This document shows positions 8,762 to 16,860 of a stretch of 64,000 nt of DNA, piece by piece. The stretch comes from CAYRFE01 sp964423645 [NCBI: uncultured bacterium] (GTDB lineage Bacteria > Macinerneyibacteriota > Macinerneyibacteria > Macinerneyibacteriales): positions 1 to 64,000 of the forward strand of contig CAYRFE010000006.1 in assembly GCA_964423645.1 (NCBI GenBank), read 5' to 3'. The position numbers and the translations under genes were made by a program. Every line of letters begins with the position of its first letter. Position 1 is the stretch's first letter. The notes under the pieces are model-generated. The model was not told where the DNA came from, ran no database searches, and saw nothing but the letters and a program-made list of their open reading frames with translations.

Positions 8762-8805
8762 AATACTAATATTTTTTTCATCACAATTCTTTCTCACAGG
8801 TTTTA
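8762..8805. repeat. 44-bp direct repeat, downstream copy
   Basis: 42 of 44 bases match 9993-10036, which contains the ribosome-binding site and first codons of the MBL hydrolase gene. The copy here leads into no long frame. It flanks the MBL gene at about 1.2 kb distance. Confidence 0.8.
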
Positions 8806-8985
8806 TTGTGTTCCGTGAAAAATCAGATCCAGGTTATTAACACTGAAATATATTACGCCACCGATATTCTGCGTATTTCCTGCTACGGGAAGGAGAGTTA
8901 TAAATGATTGTGCGAATTTCGAATCGATGAATTCACTCGGAAACAGACAATTTCCCCCAATCAGTAGACCTCCTTTTATTGGCAT
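8803..8985 (-). CDS. 60-residue hypothetical protein
   Basis: A short frame starting at an ATG (8985) with a good GGAGGT site four to five bases upstream. It lies 25 bases after the stop of the MBL hydrolase gene, so it could be the second gene of that transcript. The peptide is Gly- and Ile-rich with no signal or membrane segment; I recognise no family. It ends exactly at the start of the 44-bp direct repeat. It may be a real small gene, or the remnant of a gene truncated by the rearrangement that left that repeat. The frame stays open to 9027, but the internal ATG has the better start signal. Confidence 0.4.
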   Translation of the reverse strand: MPIKGGLLIGGNCLFPSEFIDSKFAQSFITLLPVAGNTQNIGGVIYFSVNNLDLIFHGTQ

Positions 8986-9010
8986 CAGTACCTCCGGAAT
9001 CTTTGAATCC

Positions 9011-10012
9011 TTATTTTTTATCCCCATTTAATTCATCATAAATCATCGTAACAGCTCTGCCAAGACCGGAAAACCATTGTAAAGAACTATACGAAGTCAT
9101 GGCAACAACTTTTTTTGTCTCGTCAAGTGTTTTTCCTTGATCAAATGCTGTTTTGACTTCGACCATAAGGTCAGTTAACAAATGGAGTTGCTTCTCAATG
9201 ATTTCTTTCCCGCCTACCGGTCCGTGTCCGGGCACAACAATCGTGCAATCAGTAGTTGTATTCATTTCCTTAAGAGACGTTATCCAACCCGTGACATCTG
9301 TATCGCTGTCAATATATGGGAATGCTTCATTAAATACCACATCACCGGTACAGAGTACTTTTTGACGCGGGAAATATACAATGCTATCCGTGAAAGTATG
9401 AGCACGTCCGAGATGTTTAATTTCTATGATCTCGCCGTCAATAATTAACGATATTGATTTCGAATACTCTATAGTCGGTTTGATAAATTTGATATTGTTG
9501 TAATCTTCAACATAAGCCAGATCCTCGGCATATTCTTTTTCTGCCTTTTCCAGATCCGGACTGTTTTGTTTTTTCAATTCTTTCAAGGCAGCCTTTTTTT
9601 TTGCCATATAATCGGGAAATGTTTTTTCGACAGTAGTTTTCCATCTTGGAATAACAATAGTATCAAAGGCATGTTTAATCTGTTCATGACCGATGATGAT
9701 CGTGTTTGCCGGTAAAGACGACAAGCCTGATGTGTGATCATCATGAAAATGAGTAAGAATGACATGGGTAATAGGCTTTTTTGTGACAGTTTTTATACTA
9801 TTTATCATATGGGTTCCTATTGACGGTAAATTTCCGAAATCAACAACAATCACAGAATTGTCGGTCACTAAAACCGTGCTATTTGAATCAGCACCTTTTA
9901 TTACATACATCTTTTCAGCGATCTTCTCAATGGTAAGCGGATTGATATACTTTGGAAATACTGCGAACCACACTAAGGATACGATAAGATCAAATACTAA
10001 TATTTTTTTCAT
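9011..10012 (-). CDS. MBL-fold metallo-hydrolase, exported
   Basis: 333 residues with an N-terminal hydrophobic signal/anchor (about 3-20). The zinc motif THFHDDH (His88, His90, Asp92, His93) is followed by LGRAHT, CTGDVVF and VVPGHGP, the standard metallo-beta-lactamase-fold metal ligands. The overall plan matches secreted zinc-dependent hydrolases related to class B beta-lactamases and SoxH-like proteins. The substrate is unknown. The ATG at 10012 lies seven bases after a GAGGAGG site; a GTG one codon earlier is less well spaced. A close relative with the same length and plan lies at 44741-45751, so the window holds two paralogues. Its promoter is at 10044-10072. Confidence 0.8.
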   Translation of the reverse strand: MKKILVFDLIVSLVWFAVFPKYINPLTIEKIAEKMYVIKGADSNSTVLVTDNSVIVVDFGNLPSIGTHMINSIKTVTKKPITHVILTHFHDDHTSGLSSLPANTIIIGHEQIKHAFDTIVIPRWKTTVEKTFPDYMAKKKAALKELKKQNSPDLEKAEKEYAEDLAYVEDYNNIKFIKPTIEYSKSISLIIDGEIIEIKHLGRAHTFTDSIVYFPRQKVLCTGDVVFNEAFPYIDSDTDVTGWITSLKEMNTTTDCTIVVPGHGPVGGKEIIEKQLHLLTDLMVEVKTAFDQGKTLDETKKVVAMTSYSSLQWFSGLGRAVTMIYDELNGDKK

Positions 10013-10036
10013 CACAATTCCTCCTCACAGGTTTTA
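9993..10036. repeat. 44-bp direct repeat, upstream copy (MBL gene start)
   Basis: Contains the ribosome-binding site and start of the MBL hydrolase. It matches 8762-8805 in 42 of 44 positions, in the same orientation. Confidence 0.8.
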
Positions 10037-10043
10037 TGGGGTC

Positions 10044-10072
10044 AGTATATCATCGACCAATCTGATAATCAA
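10044..10072 (-). promoter_or_regulatory. promoter of the MBL hydrolase gene
   Basis: On the minus strand TTGATT (10072-10067), 17-base spacer, TATACT (10049-10044). The expected start of transcription is about 25 bases before the ATG. Confidence 0.6.
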
Positions 10073-10187
10073 ACAAACTAAAGTATGATATCGCTTCTAA
10101 AGAAAGAAAAGATTTCGATAAGAAACCAAAGATCATGAAATTGTCTGATGATAAAAAAGTGGGGAAGATGGAAAAAAACGAACGGAC

Positions 10188-10460
10188 CTATTCTACTCGA
10201 AACGAGTATGTCATTCGTATGAGTACAATCATGATAACGTCGCGAAATAGAATTTCTTCCCATACCCCGGGTGTAAGACCAACTATCGCGTGAGCGAAGT
10301 TGATCGTTGCGATATGAATGCTACATTTGAAACTGCAAGCACACTCCGAGGGTACATACTGCGCAAAGAATGCCGAATATGCGAACCCTAGGTTCGGGAA
10401 TACACCCACGCGAAGAAAGAATTCGCGAATACTCACTTTACTGAAAGGGATTTTAATCTC
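10188..10460 (-). pseudogene. degenerate fragment of a CPBP protease gene
   Basis: The translated frame reads IREFFLRVGVFP...LTPGVWEEILFRDVIMIVLIRM, a clear but broken copy of residues about 63-152 of the CPBP protease at 5563-6780. About 25-30 residues are lost or scrambled in the middle, and it stops right after the WEEILFR motif. It lacks the N-terminal helices and the His motifs, so it cannot be an active protease. Together with the downstream hairpin element (10520-10630) it keeps the order seen at 6330-7384, indicating a decayed segmental duplication rather than an independent gene. Confidence 0.8.
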
Positions 10461-10519
10461 TATGGGGCATATTTCCCGAAAATTGGGTCAGTTTTGCTAT
10501 AATAGATGTGACATTTGAA

Positions 10520-10630
10520 GGAGTATGGGGATGAAGTCACCATTATATAACAAATTAACCCTCTCCCGATTTTCACGGGAGCGTTTTGGGGTGGGCACAC
10601 ATTCAAAAAACGATAGTTTTGCAAAGGTCT
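10520..10630. repeat. modular hairpin element, copy C (left end lost)
   Basis: Contains TGGGGATGAAGTCACC, a decayed version of the GGGGACxxxGTCCCC hairpin, then CTCCCGATTTTCACGGGAG, GGGGTGGGCACA and the right end TTTTGCAAAGGTCT (10617-10630). The following 45 bases match those after copy B. Confidence 0.7.
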
Positions 10631-10711
10631 TATAGTAGGATTTCTAGGGATACCCCATAGCTTGCTGCAGGTCAGTTCATTGCAGTAAATATGGTTTTTC
10701 CGGATTTGGAA

Positions 10712-10732
10712 GGGCAGGGTAGATCCCTGCCC
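10712..10732. repeat. stand-alone GGGCAGG-type hairpin
   Basis: GGGCAGGG-TAGAT-CCCTGCCC: eight-base perfect arms, five-base loop, ten bases before the 3' end of the minus-strand lipoprotein gene. Similar hairpins occur at 4323, 28977 and 44563. Confidence 0.7.
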
Positions 10733-10742
10733 GATATCTTTT

Positions 10743-11810
10743 TTACAGGGCGGGTTTTTTGATAACCAACATCCACTGCTCACTTTCCATGTTTTTCATT
10801 ATTTCGTTGCTCGTGAAGGCACAAAGTGTTTTATCAGGTTGAAAGAACATAATATTAATTATCAAGTTACCGTCAACCTCACCAAGAAGAGTGATAAAAC
10901 CTTTCACGGTAGGCAATTTTTTGCTGACAAGTGTTTTGATATGGGTCCCTTTCATTTTATCGATTACCGCAATGCGAAAATCAATTTCCGATTTTTGAGT
11001 CTTTTGCAATTTTTCGAAATCTATGACTTCGGGAACATATAAGTATTTGGAGTCAATGTATGCTCCGATATTCATGATGCTTCCGGAAATTTTTACGATT
11101 TCTTGTTGCATCACCAGATCGGCGGAATATCTGCTTACTGAAAATCCGTTATCTGTTTGGGTGAGAAATAATGATTTTGAGTTTGTATCGTATTGAGGAA
11201 TAACAATTCGCGGCTTTCCCTTAAATAGCTCTTCGAGTGACGCGATTTTATTTTCATATTCAACAGTTTTGATGATTTTCAAATCAGCGGCATTCGAAAT
11301 GTCCATTGTAGCGACACGATATTTCAGCGGATCGTTAAAATAGAGTGTTTTTTCATGGATATCGGTAAAAAACGGGAGTGATGATTTTTCATCGAATTGA
11401 ATGTCATCGATATGTTTACCGTTTAGATCAAACATACTCAGCAGTAAACGATCAAACTCATAGATGTAGATAATATCATTGCGAATATAGCATTGGAATG
11501 GATCGAGCAGTTCTCCCGGTCCTTTGCCTTTTTTGAGAAGTATTTCATGCTTCTTTTCACCATACGCATTTGTAAATATGATATTAAATGCATCATTTCG
11601 TGATGAAATAATAAAAACTTCATTTTTGTATACACCCATGTTCAGCATCGGGTTCTGATTCGTAAGTTTATCGGGAATCCACGCGGTGATAATCTCTGCT
11701 TCTTCTTTTCCTTTTTTCGGGTTGTCCAGATTTGTAATTGTGTCAACTTTTCCGCATCCCCAAAGAGTGATCATTACAACACTCAAAATCATAATTCCGA
11801 GGTATCTCAT
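10743..11810 (-). CDS. lipoprotein, six-bladed beta-propeller-like
   Basis: 355 residues from the ATG at 11810 (a TTG four codons upstream is too close to a ribosome-binding sequence). Lipobox TLWGC gives lipidated Cys19. The body is all-beta with repeated blocks such as GVYKNEVFII, IRNDIIYIYEF and SKYLYVPEV. It carries GKGPGEL (about residue 95), a motif common in six-bladed propeller lipoproteins of the BF3164/DUF4934 kind. These are thought to bind ligands at the cell surface or periplasm; no catalytic motif is visible. It is monocistronic, with copy C of the hairpin element downstream. Confidence 0.65.
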   Translation of the reverse strand: MRYLGIMILSVVMITLWGCGKVDTITNLDNPKKGKEEAEIITAWIPDKLTNQNPMLNMGVYKNEVFIISSRNDAFNIIFTNAYGEKKHEILLKKGKGPGELLDPFQCYIRNDIIYIYEFDRLLLSMFDLNGKHIDDIQFDEKSSLPFFTDIHEKTLYFNDPLKYRVATMDISNAADLKIIKTVEYENKIASLEELFKGKPRIVIPQYDTNSKSLFLTQTDNGFSVSRYSADLVMQQEIVKISGSIMNIGAYIDSKYLYVPEVIDFEKLQKTQKSEIDFRIAVIDKMKGTHIKTLVSKKLPTVKGFITLLGEVDGNLIINIMFFQPDKTLCAFTSNEIMKNMESEQWMLVIKKPAL

Positions 11811-12000
11811 GTAAGCCACCAACCTTTCGTTATTGTTATAAGACGCACGAGCGATTCAAAATGTTTCAAAAGTATGAAAAAGAATTTTCGAAAGTAAAAA
11901 ATACTGATATCGATCTCTGACGGAGAAAGGAAATAGGAAGCATATTTGTGTGATAAAATCAGTCAATATAGAAAAATATGTATCTAAAATTCGAAATAGG

Positions 12001-12029
12001 TTGAAAGCAACGGGTATATCGTCTATACT
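12001..12029 (+). promoter_or_regulatory. promoter of the lpt-rpoN-PTS operon, leaderless start
   Basis: TTGAAA (12001-12006), 17-base spacer, TATACT (12024-12029). The lptC ATG begins at 12036, about seven bases after the -10 box, where transcription should start. No ribosome-binding sequence fits between them. Confidence 0.75.
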
Positions 12030-12035
12030 GAGCAC

Positions 12036-12566
12036 ATGCAAAAAACAGTGCAAATTATAGTGATGTTTTTGATAAGTGTGCTGGTTTCAGGCAGTATTTC
12101 CTGCTCAAAAAAGACCGCACATGAGAATAATAATCTTGTTCCGGGGAAAATATTCAAAAAAGGCATGACAATGACCGTGACGACACAAGGTCGAAAAGAA
12201 TATGTGGTTGATGCCGACACACTTGTTATAAACGAAACTGACGATACGTTTGTCAATGGGGATGTTGTACGCGTTGCTTTTTATAATATTAATAATGCGA
12301 TTGAGAACACGATAGCATCCGATAAAGGCAGATTTGATATTCGAACTAAAGATGTAGTTTTAACGGGGAATGTTGTGCTGAAAAATGTAAAAGAGAACAT
12401 TATTGTGTATACGGAAGAATTGATCTATATGGCACAGAAACAACGTATCTATAGTTTAAAGCCCGTTAAAATCGAACGAGACGGAAGCACAATGTTCGGT
12501 GACAGCATGGAGACCGATCTCACTCTTAATGAAATTCAAATAAAAAATATCCGCGGGTCAAAGTAA
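12036..12566 (+). CDS. lptC: LPS export periplasmic protein LptC-like lipoprotein
   Basis: 176 residues. Unlike the membrane-anchored LptC of enterobacteria, it has a lipoprotein signal with SISC (Cys23). The mature part is a series of short beta-strands with LptC/OstA-like repeats: ATG start region, then NGDVVRVAFYN, ASDKGRFDIRTKDVVLTGNVVLKN and SMETDLTLNEIQIKNIRG. LptC receives lipopolysaccharide from the inner-membrane transporter and hands it to LptA. It is the first of sixteen genes. The start codon lies about seven bases after the promoter -10 box, so its mRNA is predicted leaderless. An internal ATG at 12063 would shorten the signal peptide and has no better site. Its stop overlaps the ATG of lptA. 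Confidence 0.8.
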   Translation: MQKTVQIIVMFLISVLVSGSISCSKKTAHENNNLVPGKIFKKGMTMTVTTQGRKEYVVDADTLVINETDDTFVNGDVVRVAFYNINNAIENTIASDKGRFDIRTKDVVLTGNVVLKNVKENIIVYTEELIYMAQKQRIYSLKPVKIERDGSTMFGDSMETDLTLNEIQIKNIRGSK

Positions 12567-13450
12567 TGAAGTATGTGAGCAGTTTTCTTCTTCTTATGGT
12601 TGTACTGTTGGTCTTACCGATTGACGCTGTCGACTTTTCCGGCAAGTGGGAGATCGTGCAGGCGAAAGAAAGCCGAGCAAAACTTATAAAAACAGGTTCG
12701 ATCATCACTCTTTCAGGTGATGTTATCATTCGACATGATGCAGATGAATATCGTGCGGATACGGTGATTATTTATGAAAAAGAGGAAATTGTTGTTTTGC
12801 ATGGATCGGTAAAAGTTTTAAGACGTGATGCGTCGGTAACGGCTGATAATTGTGAATATAGAAGTGCACAAGATGCGGCAATATTTACCGGAAATGTGAT
12901 CATCACACAAAAAAATGCCACGATTACAGGCACTCGCGCACTTATTCGTACGGAGACCGCGGATATTGAGGTGACAGGCGATGTCTATTTTTCTCAAGAG
13001 AATTATTCCGGTATTGCAGATTATTTCTATTATAACGATACTTTACAGACCATCTTTTTGGATGGTATTCCGTATATTATTTTTGACGATAACTATGCCG
13101 GCGGTGATAACATGATGATTTTTTTAGATAATAATGGTGATATAGATCGTGCCGAGATCAATCTGCATGCCGATCTTTTTTTTCGCAGAGAAAATCAGGA
13201 TGTACAGCTCTACAGCGAATATATGACCATTTATTTCTCAAATAAAAATGAACCGCTTTATGCGGACCTTTTGCGGGATGTTCGGGTAATCATGTATGAA
13301 AAAGAATATATTCAAACGATGAACGGTCATACGATGCGTGCAGATTTTGAGGGTAAAACGGTAAAAACCGTTTTCGTAAAAGGGAATGTTTCGGGAAGTC
13401 GAAAAAAAAGGGAACCATCTGATGAAAAAAACAAACCTTCTAAAAGCTGA
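12566..13450 (+). CDS. lptA: LptA/OstA-like periplasmic LPS bridge protein
   Basis: 294 residues with a signal peptide (about 1-21). The mature protein is a long beta-jellyroll repeat of the OstA type: LSGDVIIRHDADEYRADTV, LHGSVKVLRRDASVTAD, FTGNVIITQKNATITG and VTGDVYFSQENYSGIAD (each quoted in part). It ends in a very basic tail (KKREPSDEKNKPSKS). LptA polymers span the periplasm to carry lipopolysaccharide. At nearly 300 residues it is longer than the roughly 185-residue enterobacterial LptA, so it may be an LptA with extra repeats. The ATG overlaps the lptC stop; the 3' end overlaps lptB by 29 bases in another frame. Confidence 0.8.
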   Translation: MKYVSSFLLLMVVLLVLPIDAVDFSGKWEIVQAKESRAKLIKTGSIITLSGDVIIRHDADEYRADTVIIYEKEEIVVLHGSVKVLRRDASVTADNCEYRSAQDAAIFTGNVIITQKNATITGTRALIRTETADIEVTGDVYFSQENYSGIADYFYYNDTLQTIFLDGIPYIIFDDNYAGGDNMMIFLDNNGDIDRAEINLHADLFFRRENQDVQLYSEYMTIYFSNKNEPLYADLLRDVRVIMYEKEYIQTMNGHTMRADFEGKTVKTVFVKGNVSGSRKKREPSDEKNKPSKS

Positions 13451-14153
13451 AAACCTTAAGAAAATTTACAATAAACGCCCTGTCGTGTCGGACGTGTCGG
13501 TCGAGATACATTCCGGAGAGGTCGTGGGATTTCTTGGTCCCAACGGAGCGGGGAAAACCACATCATTTTATATGATTGTCGGTATTATCAAACCTGACGG
13601 CGGTCATGTTTTTATCGATAATGAAGACATTACTCATGAAGCGATGTATATGAGATGCCGCAAAGGCTTGAGTTATCTGCCGCAGGAAGCATCTATATTT
13701 CGCGACCTTACCGTTGAAGAAAATCTGATAGCAGTTCTTGAGACAGTGTATAACGACAAAAAAATCATTCATAGTGAATGCGACCGTTTGCTGGATTTAT
13801 TCAAAGTGCAGCAGATTCGAAAAAATAAAGGCTATATGCTTTCCGGAGGGGAACGTCGTCGTGTTGAGATCGCTCGTGCGTTGATTACCGATCCCGCATT
13901 TTTGTTGTTAGATGAACCATTTGCAGGAATAGATCCCATAGCGGTCGGTGATATTCAGGATTTGATTCATCAATTACGCGACATGGGCTTCGGTATACTT
14001 ATAACCGATCATAATGTTCGTGAGACACTGATGATCACTGACCGATCATATATTATGAGTGAGGGAAGGATACTCGTCAGCGGAACTCCGAATGAATTGA
14101 TTCATAATGATATCGCGAAAAAAGTATATCTTGGGGAGAAGTTTCATTTGTAA
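13422..14153 (+). CDS. lptB: LPS export ABC transporter ATPase LptB
   Basis: 243 residues from the ATG at 13422 (the frame is open to 13386 but only the later start matches the family). The Walker A motif is GPNGAGKTT, the signature is LSGGERRRVEIARAL, Walker B is LLLDEPFAGIDP and the H-loop is LITDHN. The residues around LLDEPFAGIDPIAV and the length are characteristic of LptB, which powers extraction of lipopolysaccharide from the inner membrane with LptF/LptG. LptF and LptG are not in this window. It lies between lptA and rpoN, the arrangement known from many diderms. Confidence 0.95.
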   Translation: MKKTNLLKAENLKKIYNKRPVVSDVSVEIHSGEVVGFLGPNGAGKTTSFYMIVGIIKPDGGHVFIDNEDITHEAMYMRCRKGLSYLPQEASIFRDLTVEENLIAVLETVYNDKKIIHSECDRLLDLFKVQQIRKNKGYMLSGGERRRVEIARALITDPAFLLLDEPFAGIDPIAVGDIQDLIHQLRDMGFGILITDHNVRETLMITDRSYIMSEGRILVSGTPNELIHNDIAKKVYLGEKFHL

Positions 14154-14155
14154 TC

Positions 14156-15532
14156 ATGAGAAATGAATTATCACTCAAACAGTCATTGCAACAAAAGTTG
14201 ACATTGAAGCAAAAGCTCGGGTTAGAGCTTTTGGTGAAGAATGAGTTGCAGATCGAAGAGTATTTACGTCAGGAAATGAATATTAATCCTCTTCTTGAGC
14301 CAAATAATGAGACTGCGGAAAGTTTACCTGAAGAGCATGAAGAGTTTTCGGGTTTTGATGAGAACTGGAGTAATCATTATCAAAGCCATGCAACCATTCA
14401 AAAAGATCATGACACGCATGATTTTCTTATTCAACAATATACGGGTGAACGTCATTGGCGAAAAATATTTTTAGAAGAGATATCACTGTCTCATTTTAAT
14501 GAAAAGAAAGCCGCTATCCTGGTTGACATTCTTGAGCATGTGAACGAAGAAGGCTTTTTGGAGGATGCCCAGGAAATACTGGCAACGCATGAACTCTCAA
14601 GTGAAGAGTTTGAATCTATCCGGCAAGAATTTTGCGTGATTGCTCCGCCGGGAGTCGGTGCATTTGATGAGATCGAGTCATACAAAATTCAGTTGCGTGC
14701 GAAAGGCGTAGAAGAAGACGATATTTTAAATCTTCTGGACATTTACCGTAAACCTTTATTGGAAGGAAATTGGGAATTGTTATTTCAAAAAGAGCAATTT
14801 GACACGCATCGCGAGACTCAATTACGTCATCTTTTCAGTACGTTATCAAAACATCCCGGTTATGCTCAAGAAGATGCAGTGCAGTATATAAGCCCCGATA
14901 TAATTGTTCGACGGGCCGGTGATGGTACATTCACGATCGAACTGAATGATAAATATGATGCATTATTTACACTTAACACCTATTACATGCAATTAATTGA
15001 GGGGAAAACAATTACGAAAAATGACAGGACATTTCTTATGACCTACTTTAATCGTTATAAAACTATGCGTGAAGCACTTGAAAAGCGCCGAATGACGATC
15101 ACACGCATGGCGGAATATCTTATTGATTTTCAACATGATTTTTTTGAGTTTGGGCCAAAGTGGATAAAGCCGCTGACTCGGGGTAAAGTGGCAGAAGAAT
15201 TGGGTTTCAATGCATCAACCATTGTACGTGCGGTGCAAAATAAATATATTCAGACTGAGTACGGCATTTTCCCGTTGGCAGTATTCTTCGCACAATCTAT
15301 TTCAACAAAAAAGAATGAGTCCGCACATAACGAATCTCAAAAACAGGTGTCTCGATTAAGCGTACTCGACACACTTCAGGATATTGTTGCAAAAGAAGAT
15401 AAGAACAATCCCCTTACTGATGAAGAAATTATGGATGTATTGGCAAAAGCAGGCTTTATTATAAGCCGCAGAGCCGTCAATAAGTATCGCGGAATTTTAA
15501 AAATTCCACCGCGGAAGGAGAGACGTATATGA
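14156..15532 (+). CDS. rpoN: RNA polymerase sigma-54 factor
   Basis: 458 residues. The N-terminal activator-interaction region is Gln/Leu-rich (KQSLQQKLTLKQKLGLELL). A core-binding region follows, then a helix-turn-helix (GKVAEELGFNASTIVRAVQNK, quoted in two parts) and a C-terminal RpoN box SRRAVNKYR (about 437-445). The canonical box is ARRTVAKYR, so this one is slightly divergent but keeps the key Arg and Tyr. Sigma-54 promoters need AAA+ activators, none of which is encoded in the window. It starts two bases after lptB and overlaps lpdA by four (ATGA). Confidence 0.93.
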   Translation: MRNELSLKQSLQQKLTLKQKLGLELLVKNELQIEEYLRQEMNINPLLEPNNETAESLPEEHEEFSGFDENWSNHYQSHATIQKDHDTHDFLIQQYTGERHWRKIFLEEISLSHFNEKKAAILVDILEHVNEEGFLEDAQEILATHELSSEEFESIRQEFCVIAPPGVGAFDEIESYKIQLRAKGVEEDDILNLLDIYRKPLLEGNWELLFQKEQFDTHRETQLRHLFSTLSKHPGYAQEDAVQYISPDIIVRRAGDGTFTIELNDKYDALFTLNTYYMQLIEGKTITKNDRTFLMTYFNRYKTMREALEKRRMTITRMAEYLIDFQHDFFEFGPKWIKPLTRGKVAEELGFNASTIVRAVQNKYIQTEYGIFPLAVFFAQSISTKKNESAHNESQKQVSRLSVLDTLQDIVAKEDKNNPLTDEEIMDVLAKAGFIISRRAVNKYRGILKIPPRKERRI

Positions 15533-16860
15533 AAGATGTGGTAATTATCGGCGGAGGTCCGGGAGGGTATGTCGCCGCGATTCGTGGTGCACAACTTGGT
15601 TTGGATGTTGCATTGGTAGAAAAGAATGCCATGGGGGGGACATGCCTGAATGTCGGATGTATTCCTACAAAAACATATGTCGCGATGACTGAAGTACTGA
15701 AAAACATACATCGCGCCGATATGTTCGGTATAAAAGTTGGTTCCGTTGCATTAGATCTTCCTGCAATGGTTCAAAGAAAAAATGAAGTTGTTGCCAAACT
15801 TGTGTCGGGCATAGAATATATATTTAAGAAACGCAATATTACGATATATCGTGGCACGGGAGTTGTTCAAGATGCGCATACCGTTGTGGTAGGAGATGAA
15901 ACTATTGAGGCGAAGCATATAATACTGGCGACCGGCTCGGAACCTCTTATTCCTTCGATGTTTCACGTAGAGGGTTTTACACTGGACAGCACCGCTATTT
16001 TGGATTTATCGACAGTTCCTGAACGTTTGGTAGTGGTAGGCGGCGGCGTTATAGGTGTTGAATTCGCATGTATTTGGGCACATTTGGGAGCGAAAGTAAC
16101 TGTTGTCGAGATGCAGAAAAACGTACTGCCAATGGTGGATAAACGACTTGCCATGCGCTTAAAAACTACCTTGAAAAAAATGAATATTGATGTTTTAACC
16201 GAGAAAAAGGTTGAGAAAGTGGAATTCGGGAAACTTACTTTAAGTGACGGTACGGAACTTCTTGCCGACAAAATGCTCGTTGCAATCGGTCGTAAACCCG
16301 TGTTTCACGGTGTGGATTGTGAAAAGCTCGGTATAGAAAAAGAAGGCCAGTGTGTTAAAATTAACGCACATATGCAAACCACCGTGTCGAATATTTATGC
16401 AATAGGTGATATTGTACCGAGTGCTCAGCTTGCGCATGTTGCCTCAAAAGAAGGTATTGTCGCTGTAGAGCATATTGCGGGGCATGCGGCGCACATTAAT
16501 TATGATGCGATCCCGTGGGCCATATTTACCACACCTGAAATTGCAGTGGTCGGAAAATCCCAGGACGCAGTCGAAAATGCAAAGGTTGGCCAATTCCCGT
16601 TTGCCGCGAACGGAAAAGCGCTCGGTATGGGTGAGGATGAAGGGTATGTGAAAATTATCGCAGATGCCGACGGTATTGTGGTCGGTATGGAAATTTTCGG
16701 ACCGCATGCATCTGATATGATACATGAAGGTGCGATCGCTATTGAGCAGAAAATGACTTTGGACGCATTGGCAGATGTAGTGCATGCACACCCGACACTC
16801 AGCGAGGCTGTTGTTGAAGCAACTGAAAATGCATTGGGAAAGGCGATTCACAGTGTATAA
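15529..16860 (+). CDS. lpdA: dihydrolipoyl dehydrogenase
   Basis: 443 residues. FAD-binding GGGPGG (8-13), redox disulfide GGTCLNVGC (Cys39, Cys44), NAD-binding GGGVIGVE, a second FAD motif IYAIGDI, and the catalytic HAHPTLSEA near the C-terminus. It reoxidises dihydrolipoyl groups of 2-oxoacid dehydrogenase or glycine-cleavage complexes. No E1/E2 or gcv genes are nearby. With lipA directly downstream and fhs at the end of the operon, a glycine-cleavage/C1 role is plausible but inferred. At 443 residues it is slightly shorter than the usual 460-475. Coupled to rpoN by ATGA. Confidence 0.93.
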   Translation: MKDVVIIGGGPGGYVAAIRGAQLGLDVALVEKNAMGGTCLNVGCIPTKTYVAMTEVLKNIHRADMFGIKVGSVALDLPAMVQRKNEVVAKLVSGIEYIFKKRNITIYRGTGVVQDAHTVVVGDETIEAKHIILATGSEPLIPSMFHVEGFTLDSTAILDLSTVPERLVVVGGGVIGVEFACIWAHLGAKVTVVEMQKNVLPMVDKRLAMRLKTTLKKMNIDVLTEKKVEKVEFGKLTLSDGTELLADKMLVAIGRKPVFHGVDCEKLGIEKEGQCVKINAHMQTTVSNIYAIGDIVPSAQLAHVASKEGIVAVEHIAGHAAHINYDAIPWAIFTTPEIAVVGKSQDAVENAKVGQFPFAANGKALGMGEDEGYVKIIADADGIVVGMEIFGPHASDMIHEGAIAIEQKMTLDALADVVHAHPTLSEAVVEATENALGKAIHSV

